Assembly (NCBI RefSeq): GCF_003573545.1
Contig: NZ_QWET01000008.1
Coordinates: 238,261-302,260, forward strand
Source: Mariniphaga sediminis
GTDB taxonomy: Bacteria > Bacteroidota > Bacteroidia > Bacteroidales > Prolixibacteraceae
DNA: 64,000 bases
Direction of reading: 5' to 3'
Part shown: positions 8,380 to 17,246 of the stretch, piece by piece
Layout: every line of letters starts with the position of its first letter
Numbering within the stretch: the stretch's first letter is position 1
Translations under genes and position numbers: made by a program
Notes under the pieces: model-generated
What the model was told of the DNA's origin: nothing
Databases searched by the model: none
Seen by the model: the letters and a program-made list of their open reading frames with translations, nothing else

Positions 8380-9300
8380 TTAAATTTTTGGCGTAGTTAA
8401 TTTCTTTTCATATCTCCAAAATACACGTGCAACTTTTGCATTAGCCTGGTGGGCATAAAATGGGATCGGCCCAACCCAGGGGATGATGGATTTTTCCAGT
8501 CCTTCATTTTTCATATCCTGTAAACAAAGCTTAAGTAAAACGCCCCCGATTCCCTTGCCCCGCATATCGTTGTGTGTTAACATGGGGCCAAACCAGCCAG
8601 TCCCTTTGTTATTGGCATTATGTGCCGCAAAAGCCAGCACCTTCCCGTTTAACCGCGCAATGTGCAGCGATGGAGGACTTGATTCTATTGCGCGGTCAAC
8701 CTCGTATTGCCAAAGGTGCCAATCGGTGCCAAGTAGCTCGGTGATTTCAGCCCGGTCAGCTTCTGTTGCTCTTGAAACCTCAATTTGCTGTGCTTTTAAC
8801 TCTTCAATTTTTGTTTGTTCTGACCAGTTTTGATGTTGCAGGTCTATATCAAGGTTGGAGGTATCTCCGTTTCGTACAAACCCCATCCTTTCGGCAAAAC
8901 AAACTGCCGCCGTGTAGCGCGGGTCTATTCCGGGCATAAAATAGTTAAGCGGGACATCGTAAATACGAACGGCATCAACTTTATTTCTTTCAAAATAGTC
9001 TTCAAGCTGCAAATACATTGCCCTGGCAATTCCCTGTTTCCGGCTTTCTTTTTCAACAGCCATCAGTTTAATGTATCCGTAACGTACGCCTCGCACATTG
9101 CGGTAAACACCTTGCATAAACCCTGCAACACGACCCTCCTTTTGTGTAACGAAAGTCGATTTCGGGTTCCAGCCCGGATCACCAGTGAGTTTTTCCTCAA
9201 GCACTTCCTCTGAAATGAAATCAAATTCCATATTGTTTTGAAGCAGCTTTAAGACTTGCTGAAAATCGTTACTTCGATAATTCCTTATTTCCACAACCAC
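8380..9300 (-). CDS. Tandem GNAT-fold acetyltransferase
   Basis: Two GNAT domains are visible. The N-terminal one (about 3-165) has the acetyl-CoA loop SRKQGIARAMY, and the C-terminal one (about 175-300) has RGKGIGGVLL. The double arrangement is like mycothiol synthase, though the substrate is unknown. The start is GTG at 9300, forced by an in-frame stop directly upstream; AAAGGAG lies 11 bases before it, an unusually good ribosome-binding site for this genome. It lies between the deacetylase and DUF4922 genes, so N-acetylation of a salvaged amino sugar is a reasonable but untested guess. Confidence 0.75.
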   Translation of the reverse strand: MVVEIRNYRSNDFQQVLKLLQNNMEFDFISEEVLEEKLTGDPGWNPKSTFVTQKEGRVAGFMQGVYRNVRGVRYGYIKLMAVEKESRKQGIARAMYLQLEDYFERNKVDAVRIYDVPLNYFMPGIDPRYTAAVCFAERMGFVRNGDTSNLDIDLQHQNWSEQTKIEELKAQQIEVSRATEADRAEITELLGTDWHLWQYEVDRAIESSPPSLHIARLNGKVLAFAAHNANNKGTGWFGPMLTHNDMRGKGIGGVLLKLCLQDMKNEGLEKSIIPWVGPIPFYAHQANAKVARVFWRYEKKLTTPKI

Positions 9301-9332
9301 TTATATGTCAGCTCCTTTTACTGAAGAAAAAG

Positions 9333-10319
9333 TTATTTTATTCTACTTACCAAATCATCAAACTTCTCGTCTGACCAAAGCACCTGTCTCAAAATATCCT
9401 CAATATCGTTTTTCCCGATTTTATTAAAATCCTTTTCAAGCGGAGTAACTAAAACACCGCCCATATCAACCGATGCAGGGCTTAAAAGAATGTTTGCCTC
9501 TCCTCCGGCTGAATATTGCCACGGACGATGCAATGCACGGGGAAAGATCAAAATCCGCCACTGTTTTTCTGCAAACCAGGCCAACATATTCATCATCGGT
9601 TCTTCTTTTACAACCGCCGGTTTATTCATTGCCTGGTAAATTCCTTCAAAGCAGGTACTAAGAGCCGTTTTGTTGCTTGCTGTTAAAAACAGGAAATTCC
9701 TCAGTCCGTCTTTTATCGCTGAAACCTCGACATCGCCATTACTGAATGTATCCCCGTATTGTCCTTTCAAGGTTTCTAGCTCATTCTCAACAGGCATAAA
9801 GCCATTGTTTCCGGCTTGAAAATGAAAGTGGTCGGGAGCAGAAGCGCCACACTTTGGCCCATTATAAAAAAGCGTAAATCCTTCCATTGCCTGCGCCAAA
9901 GCAAGCATGCTTTCAAAGTTCCCTTTTATACGTTGCGGGATATGCGCAAAAGCCGCTACCGTAAAATGTTCAGGGAAAATCGGAAACGGATTAACAAGCA
10001 CTCCATAATGGCCAAATTTTACACTGCGCTGTTCTTTCGGGCGGTTTTCTGTACAAAGAAAACATGGTCGCGCGTCAATGGACTTTTTATCTATGTTGGC
10101 AGCCGACGATACAATGCGCCCCGGATTAAACTGCACTTTTATGGTAACCCGATCAAAAACGAACTCGCGAATTTTCACACTGGCCAGGCCAGCAAAATTC
10201 TTTCCGGCAAGTTCCCATTCTGATTTTTGTCTAGTTAAAAGTTCTTTTATTTCATCTGAAATTGAATTCATTAACCCGGTATATTTAAATAGTTCATCGC
10301 TTAACTCCGATCTCTCCAA
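9333..10319 (-). CDS. DUF4922 protein, nucleotidyl-sugar phosphorylase-like (HIT/GalT fold)
   Basis: This 328-residue cytosolic protein resembles DUF4922. This family is related to GDP-hexose phosphorylases and Ap4A phosphorylases of the HIT/GalT superfamily. A CFLC pair near residue 88 could hold zinc. The segment SAPDHFHFQAG carries the HxH nucleotidyl-transfer motif, with the first His as probable nucleophile. It lies in a run with a glycosyltransferase upstream and the GNAT, deacetylase and ampG genes downstream. A reversible sugar-1-phosphate/nucleotide-sugar reaction in amino-sugar salvage is inferred from fold and context only. Confidence 0.7.
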   Translation of the reverse strand: MERSELSDELFKYTGLMNSISDEIKELLTRQKSEWELAGKNFAGLASVKIREFVFDRVTIKVQFNPGRIVSSAANIDKKSIDARPCFLCTENRPKEQRSVKFGHYGVLVNPFPIFPEHFTVAAFAHIPQRIKGNFESMLALAQAMEGFTLFYNGPKCGASAPDHFHFQAGNNGFMPVENELETLKGQYGDTFSNGDVEVSAIKDGLRNFLFLTASNKTALSTCFEGIYQAMNKPAVVKEEPMMNMLAWFAEKQWRILIFPRALHRPWQYSAGGEANILLSPASVDMGGVLVTPLEKDFNKIGKNDIEDILRQVLWSDEKFDDLVSRIK

Positions 10320-10344
10320 ACGTCAGACTGGGCAAAGCGAAGGT

Positions 10345-11811
10345 TTATATCACCTGCTTATTCTGCTTCTGACGCACTTTCAATTCAATCGTTCGAATCC
10401 TGTCTTTATAGGTATTATGCGTATTCATTTTTACAATATCCAAAGCAGCATCGGAATTATCCGTCCACCGGCGACAGAGATAAATATTATCGTAAATACG
10501 GCCAATCTTATAGTTTCGCGAAATAGCCAAACCAACGGCATAATCCTCGCCATAGCTGGTATTCGGAATTTTCACATCGCGAAGAACCGGGGTATAAAAT
10601 GCACGGGGTGCTCCCAACCCATTAATGCGCAAGGCATTATTTTTACCGTTACCGGGAGTCCATTCTTTGTGATCGATAATACCCGGAGGGATTTCCTGCA
10701 AATCAAAATTCACCAACTGGTAAGTTCCCACAACCATAGCACATTTTTCCTTCTCGAAAACGTCAACCACTTTTTGTAAAGTAGTTTCGTCTTTGTAGAT
10801 ATCGTCGCTGTCTAACTGCATGCTAATCATTCCACAGCGTGAATCATGTATCGCCAAATTCCAGCACCCGCCAATTCCCAAATCCTGACGAATCGGAACA
10901 ATATGTATAACCCGATCATCTTTTTCAACAATTGATTTTATAATCCCGGTGGTTTTATCTGTAGAATGATTGTCGACCACAATCAGGTTAAAATCAAAAT
11001 CTGTTTTCTGTATCAGCACCGATTCCATGGCATCGGCAATTGTTTTTTCTCGGTTACGAACCGGAATTATTACTGAAAGTTTTTTATCAAAATCAGATGG
11101 CTTTAGTTCAACAGGAGTAAAATCCGGACTCAGCCAGGCACCAACATCTTTTAAATGTTCGGTTACGGCCTGCTCCATTTCAACCTGCATCTGGCGTTTT
11201 TTGGGGTCAATGTAATCGAAAACTTTCTGCCCGGTTTTGCGGGTATCTGTTTCATCAACGGTGTACAGGTATTCGGGTATACGGAATAAATCGCCTTGTT
11301 GAGCTACTTTTAAACGCAGAGTATACAAACCGGCGTACTCAAAATCCAGTTTCATGTTTTTAACGGCTGCCCGAAGTGCCTCCGCCTTGTACAGCACCAG
11401 CGGACCAAAATCAAAATCATCGCGCAAACTGCCTTCCTGGTAATCAATTACCGGGTGTGTTGCCAATTTCCCTTCTTTAACCTCGTAATAATCGGTATAA
11501 ACCTTCACTGCACCGGTTGACTCAGCAACTTCAAGCATGCGTTCCATGGCGAATTGGCCAAGTTTTACCGACGTAACTTTTGTTAGCAACAACACATAAT
11601 CCACCTCTTCAGAAGCTTCTGCAATGCGCTTTACTACCGATGTACCCGTTAATGTTTCAAACGAAAAAGCCCGGGCCTTTTCTCCTGCTTCAGCAACCAA
11701 CTTTTTGGGAAGGAAAATATGCTCAACCGAAGAATTTGCCTGTAATTCACTTATCATATTTGCCACTCCGGACAAACTTTCTGCGGGTATAAAACAATTT
11801 ATTTTTGTCAT
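10345..11811 (-). CDS. Tandem-domain family 2 glycosyltransferase
   Basis: The start at 11811 (MTKINCFIPAES) is preferred over an upstream one at 11883 because the extra 24 residues are not protein-like. The 488 residues hold two GT-A-like halves. The N-terminal half (about 1-235) lacks a clear DxD. The C-terminal half (about 245-480) has SVIIPVRNRE, the metal motif QLDSDD, the acid GED and a late RRW. It is cytosolic, with no membrane segment. It is the first large gene of the arm leading to DUF4922, GNAT, deacetylase and ampG. The acceptor is unknown, and no lipid-carrier enzymes lie nearby. Confidence 0.78.
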   Translation of the reverse strand: MTKINCFIPAESLSGVANMISELQANSSVEHIFLPKKLVAEAGEKARAFSFETLTGTSVVKRIAEASEEVDYVLLLTKVTSVKLGQFAMERMLEVAESTGAVKVYTDYYEVKEGKLATHPVIDYQEGSLRDDFDFGPLVLYKAEALRAAVKNMKLDFEYAGLYTLRLKVAQQGDLFRIPEYLYTVDETDTRKTGQKVFDYIDPKKRQMQVEMEQAVTEHLKDVGAWLSPDFTPVELKPSDFDKKLSVIIPVRNREKTIADAMESVLIQKTDFDFNLIVVDNHSTDKTTGIIKSIVEKDDRVIHIVPIRQDLGIGGCWNLAIHDSRCGMISMQLDSDDIYKDETTLQKVVDVFEKEKCAMVVGTYQLVNFDLQEIPPGIIDHKEWTPGNGKNNALRINGLGAPRAFYTPVLRDVKIPNTSYGEDYAVGLAISRNYKIGRIYDNIYLCRRWTDNSDAALDIVKMNTHNTYKDRIRTIELKVRQKQNKQVI

Positions 11812-11824
11812 GACTCTTAGTTCG

Positions 11825-12043
11825 TTATGAGCTTTTATAATAATAAGCTGAGTCGGCCAAAATTCGGTTATTATTAAAATCATTTTGACGGCCGGAATAA
11901 AAAGCGGAATCCCTCTCTTCTTTTAAATGCACATTACCTTCTGCAATGAACCAATCAAATGACTGCCCGTAGCCGGAAAAACCTTCCGGAAAAACAAATA
12001 TTATAATGAAAGCCTGCAGCCTTTGTGCATTAAACTGCTTCAT
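11825..12043 (-). CDS. Possible small protein, unrecognised
   Basis: An open frame from the ATG at 12043 encodes 72 residues, just upstream of the glycosyltransferase (13-base gap) and downstream of a TATATTTG box. No domain was recognised. The middle (SFDWFIAEGNVHLKEERDS) is ordinary-looking, but the start region is hydrophobic without a clear signal peptide. It may be a leader peptide gene, a gene remnant or a chance frame. Confidence 0.3.
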   Translation of the reverse strand: MKQFNAQRLQAFIIIFVFPEGFSGYGQSFDWFIAEGNVHLKEERDSAFYSGRQNDFNNNRILADSAYYYKSS

Positions 12044-12071
12044 TCTAAGAAATTTTGAAATAATGTCGGGA

Positions 12072-12097
12072 CAAATATAAATGAAATTTGTATGACA
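12072..12097 (-). promoter_or_regulatory. Promoter of the glycosyltransferase/ampG arm with GntR-type operator
   Basis: On the minus strand TATATTTG at 12072-12079 matches the -7 consensus TAnnTTTG. Just upstream, 12089-12097 reads TGTATGACA on the plus strand, the complement of TGTCATACA, which recurs elsewhere in the window near the GntR regulator gene. A possible -33 TTG (12103-12105) is 23 bases away, a little far. The operator lies in the divergent gap, so it could also control the murK arm, whose own promoter is less clear. Confidence 0.55.
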
Positions 12098-12176
12098 TAT
12101 TACAAAAAACAAAAAAATTGTATATTTATGCCGACAAATTTTTACTATCTATAAATTTAATTGAAGTATCAGCCAA

Positions 12177-13013
12177 ATGATAGCAATTGCAGACAGTGGA
12201 TCATCGAAAACCGATTGGCTGTTTATAGAAAAGGAACAAGAAACCAGCATAAAAACACCGGGTATAAATCCATTTTTTCAGAATACTGAAGAAATACTCG
12301 AAAATCAAATGAACTTGATAGCTTATCACCTGAAAAACAAAACACAGAAAGTATTTTTCTACGGAGCGGGCTGCATCAAGGGAAAGTCTGATTCAGTTGT
12401 TGCCAAAGCCCTTCGAAAGATTTTTTCCCATGCAGATATTTTTGTTGAAGATGATATGCAGGGAGCCGCCCGCGCTTTGCTCGGCAAAAAAGAAGGAATT
12501 GCCTGTATTTTAGGAACCGGAGCCAATTCATGTTATTACGACGGCACTAAAATTTTGGACAAAGTACCTCCACTCGGCTTCATTTTAGGAGATGAAGGAA
12601 GCGGGGCGCACATTGGCAGACTTTTTTTAAACGACTACTTTAAAAGAGCTTTGCCGGAAGACCTGAAAGCCAAAGCCAACAAAGAACTTTCGCTGGATAT
12701 GCCCGAAGTTTTGGCAGCTGTGTACCGTAAAGAATACCCCAGCAGGTATTTAGCTGGTTTTTCTACATTTTTGGGTAACCATAAAAATCTTAGTTACACA
12801 CAGAATCTTATAAAAAGGAGCTTTACAGAGTTCTTTTCCAGAAACATTGAACGTTACGAGAATTACAAAAACAGGGAAGTAAGCTTTGTTGGTTCAATAG
12901 CTTTTCATTACGCATCAATATTAAAAGAAGTTGCCGTTAACCGCAAAATTACAATAGGAAAAATTATTGAGAAACCAATTGCCGGGTTAAAACAATATCA
13001 TACAAATACTTAA
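12177..13013 (+). CDS. murK: BadF/BadG-type N-acetyl amino-sugar kinase (MurK-like)
   Basis: This 278-residue cytosolic kinase belongs to the ASKHA superfamily. The phosphate-1 loop ADSGSSKTDW (5-14), the second loop ILGTGANSCYY and the segment GFILGDEGSGAHIG are all characteristic of the BadF/GlcNAc-kinase branch that includes MurK. MurK phosphorylates MurNAc and GlcNAc at O6. The murQ gene starts six bases downstream, so the expected product MurNAc-6-phosphate goes straight to the etherase. The start at 12177 fits the canonical N-terminus. Specificity for MurNAc over GlcNAc is inferred from context. Confidence 0.82.
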   Translation: MIAIADSGSSKTDWLFIEKEQETSIKTPGINPFFQNTEEILENQMNLIAYHLKNKTQKVFFYGAGCIKGKSDSVVAKALRKIFSHADIFVEDDMQGAARALLGKKEGIACILGTGANSCYYDGTKILDKVPPLGFILGDEGSGAHIGRLFLNDYFKRALPEDLKAKANKELSLDMPEVLAAVYRKEYPSRYLAGFSTFLGNHKNLSYTQNLIKRSFTEFFSRNIERYENYKNREVSFVGSIAFHYASILKEVAVNRKITIGKIIEKPIAGLKQYHTNT

Positions 13014-13019
13014 TAAAAA

Positions 13020-13823
13020 ATGAAGGTTACCGAATTAGCTTCGTTATACGACAATATTGACCAAATGACGGTTCGTGAAATTTTAACCGGAATAAATAAC
13101 GAAGATGCAAAAATTCATATCGCAGTAAAAACACAGATTCCCAAAATTGAAGAACTGGTGACCAAACTGGTTGATCGAATAAAAGCAGACGGCCGGCTGT
13201 TTTACCTTGGAGCAGGCACCAGCGGGCGTCTCGGAATCCTTGATGCCTCTGAAATTCCGCCTACATTTGGCATGCCGCAGGGGGTAGTAATTGGTCTGAT
13301 TGCCGGTGGCGATAAAGCTATCAGAAAAGCAATAGAGGCTGCTGAAGATGATTATCATGGCGGTTGGGCCGATATGCAAAAATTTAAAATTAATGAAAAG
13401 GATACCGTAGTAGGCATTGCGGCATCGGGCGAAACACCATATGTTATTGGCGCTATTAAGGATGCAAACAGAAACGGTCTGCTTACTGCATCTATTACCT
13501 GTAACCCTGATTCTGCCATTGCTAAGGCAGCCCATATTGCCATCGAACCCATAGCCGGACCAGAATTTCTTACCGGAAGTACGCGCATGAAGGCAGGTAC
13601 AGCCCAGAAACTGGTTCTGAACATGATTACCACTTCACTCATGATTAAACTTGGACGGGTAAAAGGAAACAAAATGGTTGACATGCAACTTACCAACAAA
13701 AAACTGGTTGAACGCGGTTCGAAGATGATTGTTGATGAACTGGGAATTGAAATTGAAAAAGCCAAACGCCTGTTATTACTTCATGGATCTGTCAGAGCTG
13801 TTCTTGATAATTATAAAACCTAA
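13020..13823 (+). CDS. murQ: N-acetylmuramic acid 6-phosphate etherase
   Basis: MurQ removes D-lactate from MurNAc-6-phosphate to give GlcNAc-6-phosphate. The SIS-domain sugar-phosphate loop GAGTSGRLG (64-72) is present. Glu78 in LDASEIPPTFG and Glu109 in IEAAED have the same 31-residue spacing as the catalytic Glu83/Glu114 pair of the E. coli enzyme. At 267 residues it lacks part of the C-terminal extension of longer homologues but is complete as a core enzyme. It follows the kinase by six bases. Confidence 0.95.
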   Translation: MKVTELASLYDNIDQMTVREILTGINNEDAKIHIAVKTQIPKIEELVTKLVDRIKADGRLFYLGAGTSGRLGILDASEIPPTFGMPQGVVIGLIAGGDKAIRKAIEAAEDDYHGGWADMQKFKINEKDTVVGIAASGETPYVIGAIKDANRNGLLTASITCNPDSAIAKAAHIAIEPIAGPEFLTGSTRMKAGTAQKLVLNMITTSLMIKLGRVKGNKMVDMQLTNKKLVERGSKMIVDELGIEIEKAKRLLLLHGSVRAVLDNYKT

Positions 13824-13838
13824 CACAAGACTACAATT

Positions 13839-13847
13839 TGTAATACA
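13839..13847 (+). promoter_or_regulatory. GntR-type operator between murQ and the namZ-like gene
   Basis: TGTAATACA lies in a larger near-palindrome, ATTTGTAATACAAAT (13836-13850), in the 38-base gap before the DUF1343 gene. The same 9-mer occurs upstream of susC and GH9. It could control an internal promoter, but no convincing TAnnTTTG box was found here. Confidence 0.6.
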
Positions 13848-13861
13848 AATTAACCAATACG

Positions 13862-15097
13862 ATGCGACGATTTATTTATTTGACATTTTTGCTCTCGATT
13901 TCCGTTATGTGTCGAGCCCAGCAAAAACAAACCATTCCGGGAATTGAAGTGCTTCGGGCTTCCCACTTTGAGATATTAAAAGGCAAAAATGTAGGTTTAA
14001 TTACCAATCCCACAGGTGTTGACTCAAAATTAAAATCGACGGTTGATATATTAGCCGAAGCAAAAGAGGTAAACCTGGTGGCACTTTATGGCCCAGAGCA
14101 TGGCGTACGAGGGAACTTTTCGGCTGGCGACAAAGTAGAAAGTAACATTGACTCTCAAACCGGAATCCCGGTATTTTCACTTTACGGAAAAACCAGAAAG
14201 CCGAATGCAGAAATGCTAAAAGGAATAGATGTTTTAGTTTACGACATACAGGATATTGGTGCACGCTCGTACACCTACATCAGCACCATGGGTTTGACAA
14301 TGGAAGCCGCTGCCGAAAACAATATTGAATTTGTGGTACTCGACCGCCCGAATCCTCTTGGTGGCAACCGCGTTGAAGGTGCCCTTGTTGAGGAGGGATA
14401 TTTTTCGTTTGTCAGCCAGTTTCCAATTCCCTATGTATATGGATTAACACCCGGAGAAGTTTCTTTTTATATCAACGAAAAAGGCTTATTGAAAGACAGG
14501 AGGCAATGCAAACTACATGTAGTAAAAATGAAAAACTGGAAACGTAACATGTCATTCGCTGAAACAGGTCTGCCATGGGTGCCCACTTCGCCTCATATTC
14601 CACACGGGAATTCGGCTTACTACTATTCGGCCACAGGCATTATTGGCGAATTAGATGCGAACTCTATTGGAATAGGCTACACTCTTCCGTTTGAGGTATT
14701 TGCCACTCCGTGGCTTGATGGCGAAGCTTTTGCCAAACGTATGAATGCCTTTGGTTTAGATGGAGTAATATTCCGCCCGATTCATTTTAAACCCTACTAC
14801 ATGAAAAAGAAAGGCGAAGAACATTCGGGGGTGCAAATTCATATCACTAATTATGAAGTCGTAAACCTTACTGAAATTCAGTTTCGTTTAATTGAAGCAG
14901 CCCACGAGCTTGTACCTAATCAATCCACTTTTACAGCGAATCCAGGGAGATTCGAAATGTTTGACAAAGTTGCGGGAAGCAATAAGATAAGAGAAACGTT
15001 CATGAAACGATATAAATACAACGACATCAAAGAGATGTGGGAAAAACCAGCAAAAAAATTTAAGAAGAATGCCGGCAAATACCATATATACCGGTAA
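13862..15097 (+). CDS. namZ: Exo-beta-N-acetylmuramidase, NamZ type (DUF1343, GH171)
   Basis: This 411-residue protein has a signal peptide (1-19) and a DUF1343 domain along most of its length. The motif LYGPEHGVRG carries Glu79, matching the catalytic Glu region of NamZ enzymes; VYDIQDIGARSYTY and LDRPNPLGG are further family signatures. NamZ enzymes release MurNAc from the non-reducing ends of peptidoglycan chains. It would supply substrate for the MurNAc kinase and MurQ encoded upstream. It is probably periplasmic or exported. The GntR-type operator lies 14 bases before the start. Confidence 0.88.
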   Translation: MRRFIYLTFLLSISVMCRAQQKQTIPGIEVLRASHFEILKGKNVGLITNPTGVDSKLKSTVDILAEAKEVNLVALYGPEHGVRGNFSAGDKVESNIDSQTGIPVFSLYGKTRKPNAEMLKGIDVLVYDIQDIGARSYTYISTMGLTMEAAAENNIEFVVLDRPNPLGGNRVEGALVEEGYFSFVSQFPIPYVYGLTPGEVSFYINEKGLLKDRRQCKLHVVKMKNWKRNMSFAETGLPWVPTSPHIPHGNSAYYYSATGIIGELDANSIGIGYTLPFEVFATPWLDGEAFAKRMNAFGLDGVIFRPIHFKPYYMKKKGEEHSGVQIHITNYEVVNLTEIQFRLIEAAHELVPNQSTFTANPGRFEMFDKVAGSNKIRETFMKRYKYNDIKEMWEKPAKKFKKNAGKYHIYR

Positions 15098-15131
15098 AAC
15101 AAGTATTTAAACCAGAAAAACAAACTTACAC

Positions 15132-16433
15132 ATGAAATCAGATCCTTTTAAAACTAAAATCCAAAGTAAAACTAGCTTCTTTCTGATGTTGTGGATTATT
15201 TTTAGTTGTTGTGACAAAGTTAAAGAACCTTCTGGTGAAGTTCCTGATATACCGGTAGTGGGAATTGACTATTCGAGTATGACAATTAAAGAAAAACTGG
15301 ACACAAAAAAAGATTTAATGCTTTCATATACAATCAATCAGGTAGAAGAAGAAATTATTACCCGCTGCTATTTTGTCCTACTCAAGGGACAAAAAAATGG
15401 CAACTGGCTTAATGTAGAACTGGAAGACCTTATTTCTCATGCCCTTCAAGAATCTAAAGGCGAATTAGTTGCAATGAATAAAGAAAAAATTAAGGGAAAA
15501 GAAATCTGGAATTTCCGATCGCATCCGGCAAACGATCTTAGCGGTTTAATCTCCTGGAGTGTATTTCAGGCAGTAACAGCCAACTACTTAGAAATAGGAA
15601 GAACTTTCCATACAGGCATTGATACACTGTATGCTGAAAACGTTACTAAATACCAGGCCACGGTTTGGAATTTCAGTACTAAAATGAAGGAAGCAGAGGG
15701 AGAGGAAGGAGCAAGACTAAAGTTTACCCACATGATTAATCGCCTGGAACATATTCTTTGGGATAATCCGGATATCCACGTCCGGGTAATATGCGAGCTT
15801 ATTCAGAAGCACTATGATAGCCTTGGCATTCGCTCACCCAACGCAATCCGCGAATATTTTTGGTTAATGATACAAAAAAATCTTAATCCTTCCCATTGGC
15901 TAAATCCGGTTCGGTTTCATGACGACATCCCTCCTTCTTCTTCCAATGGATATGTTGACAACAATGCACATAAAAGAGGCGATTACGGGAAGCAGGTGGT
16001 ACTGGGAAATTCCTATAATGACAGAGGCATGATATTTTGGTATGCAGCAAGCCAGGATAAAGAAAGGATTGAACGCATGATTCAAATGTGGAAATCAGAC
16101 CCTGCGCACTTAAAGGATGATGACTATAAAACCCTAAAAAGAAAAGGTTACCTTCGTTATATGAATACCCACTCAAAACTATATAATACCGTTTTAGCCT
16201 ACCTGCCAGATAACTGGTGTCCATTAATTAAGAACATTGAGACTGGCTTACAAACTCCCTGTAATTTTGTTTTATATCTCGAAAACCTGGAAAAAATGGA
16301 AACTCATGCTTCTATATCACACTCTGAAAACGGAGTGAATAGCATACAGTGGAGAAGGACTAGAAGGGCAGAAGGGAGTTTGTGCATTTGGGGAATGCCG
16401 GCAAATTATTCAAATGGGCGAAAATGGTATTAA
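15132..16433 (+). CDS. Unknown lipoprotein encoded with the muramidase
   Basis: This 433-residue protein is not recognised. A hydrophobic N-terminus ends in IIFSCC (Cys26/Cys27), which looks like a lipobox, so it is probably an outer-membrane or periplasmic lipoprotein. The rest is soluble, helical-looking, with scattered Trp and Tyr, and no membrane segment. It follows the namZ-like gene by 34 bases on the same strand, which suggests it works with cell-wall glycan, perhaps in binding or hydrolysis. Its frame ends inside a hairpin shared with the convergent SIS gene. Confidence 0.7.
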   Translation: MKSDPFKTKIQSKTSFFLMLWIIFSCCDKVKEPSGEVPDIPVVGIDYSSMTIKEKLDTKKDLMLSYTINQVEEEIITRCYFVLLKGQKNGNWLNVELEDLISHALQESKGELVAMNKEKIKGKEIWNFRSHPANDLSGLISWSVFQAVTANYLEIGRTFHTGIDTLYAENVTKYQATVWNFSTKMKEAEGEEGARLKFTHMINRLEHILWDNPDIHVRVICELIQKHYDSLGIRSPNAIREYFWLMIQKNLNPSHWLNPVRFHDDIPPSSSNGYVDNNAHKRGDYGKQVVLGNSYNDRGMIFWYAASQDKERIERMIQMWKSDPAHLKDDDYKTLKRKGYLRYMNTHSKLYNTVLAYLPDNWCPLIKNIETGLQTPCNFVLYLENLEKMETHASISHSENGVNSIQWRRTRRAEGSLCIWGMPANYSNGRKWY

Positions 16434-16455
16434 CCCCGGAAAACCCGGGTTAATA
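16428..16455. terminator. Hairpin between convergent genes
   Basis: A 28-base inverted repeat with 9 paired bases, one mismatch, 2 more pairs and an AAAA loop spans the stop codon of the lipoprotein gene. It lies 19 bases from the stop codon of the convergent SIS gene. There is no long T run, so its strength as a terminator is uncertain. Confidence 0.5.
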
Positions 16456-16473
16456 CACAAATCCAATTACCCT

Positions 16474-17235
16474 TTAAATCCCAACTACCCTTTCCTTATA
16501 CGCGGCCAAGGCCTCTTCTAAACGCTCGTGTGCGGTAGTATCGCCGGGAACATTGTGTGAAGGATGAATATGTAGTTTCACTCCCCTATCGGCTAATATT
16601 TCGGCAACAGATAAAACTGTCATCCAAACTGCAGTAACAAATCCTATTGTTGAAACAGGCCCTACTTTATCAAAATGATTTTTAAGGTCTACCGAAGCAT
16701 CCTGGATTGGGACACAGGTATCAACAACTACATCAGCAAGCTCAAATAAAGTTTTTCCTGACGAGTGTCTTGTTTGTTTTCCTTCAGCTTCTGCTGCCGA
16801 ACCAAATACGATCAATTTATTACCCATTTCTTTAACTTTTAAGGCAATATCAATATTTACTGCATTAATACCCGTATGTGAAAACAACCAGAAACAATCA
16901 TCTTCATGAAAATTATAGCCTTTCATTATTTCTTTACCATATCCCTCAACTCTTTCAAGGAAAACAAAGTTTTGGACACTCATACCCCTGTCAATATTGG
17001 TAAAAAAGGTAAGGGGAAGTTCCAACATGTGATGAAACCCGACAAATCCGCCTATCCGGGGATACATATCCTGAATAGGTAAAGTTGCATGACCACAGCC
17101 AAAAGTATGTACCCACCGCTCCTTTTCAATTGAATCAGCCATTACCAGGGCTGCTTTTTTAATGCTTTCGATTTGAGTTTCATCGATTTTGTTCATAATG
17201 CTTTGTGCATTATTTAGCCATTCTTTTGCTAGCAT
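16474..17235 (-). CDS. SIS-domain phosphosugar-binding protein (UPF0309-like)
   Basis: This 253-residue cytosolic protein has a single SIS fold. HTFGCGHATLP and FSHTGINAVNIDIA form the sugar-phosphate loops, and a conserved segment HSSGKTLFELADVVVD follows. It resembles the UPF0309 group, whose substrates are not established. It is the last gene of the ROK-MFS-SIS run, 11 bases after the MFS gene. An isomerase, etherase or sensor role on a hexosamine phosphate is plausible. It is not MurQ, as the MurQ signature is absent. Confidence 0.8.
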   Translation of the reverse strand: MLAKEWLNNAQSIMNKIDETQIESIKKAALVMADSIEKERWVHTFGCGHATLPIQDMYPRIGGFVGFHHMLELPLTFFTNIDRGMSVQNFVFLERVEGYGKEIMKGYNFHEDDCFWLFSHTGINAVNIDIALKVKEMGNKLIVFGSAAEAEGKQTRHSSGKTLFELADVVVDTCVPIQDASVDLKNHFDKVGPVSTIGFVTAVWMTVLSVAEILADRGVKLHIHPSHNVPGDTTAHERLEEALAAYKERVVGI

Positions 17236-17246
17236 AATTGATTAAT

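Noticed and set aside
10078..10779. 233-residue plus-strand frame
   Set aside because: Antisense to the DUF4922 and glycosyltransferase genes, both of which have clear motifs.
16474..17235. SIS protein as a second MurQ
   Set aside because: The MurQ signature around LDASEIPPT and the second catalytic Glu are absent; the protein matches the UPF0309 type instead.
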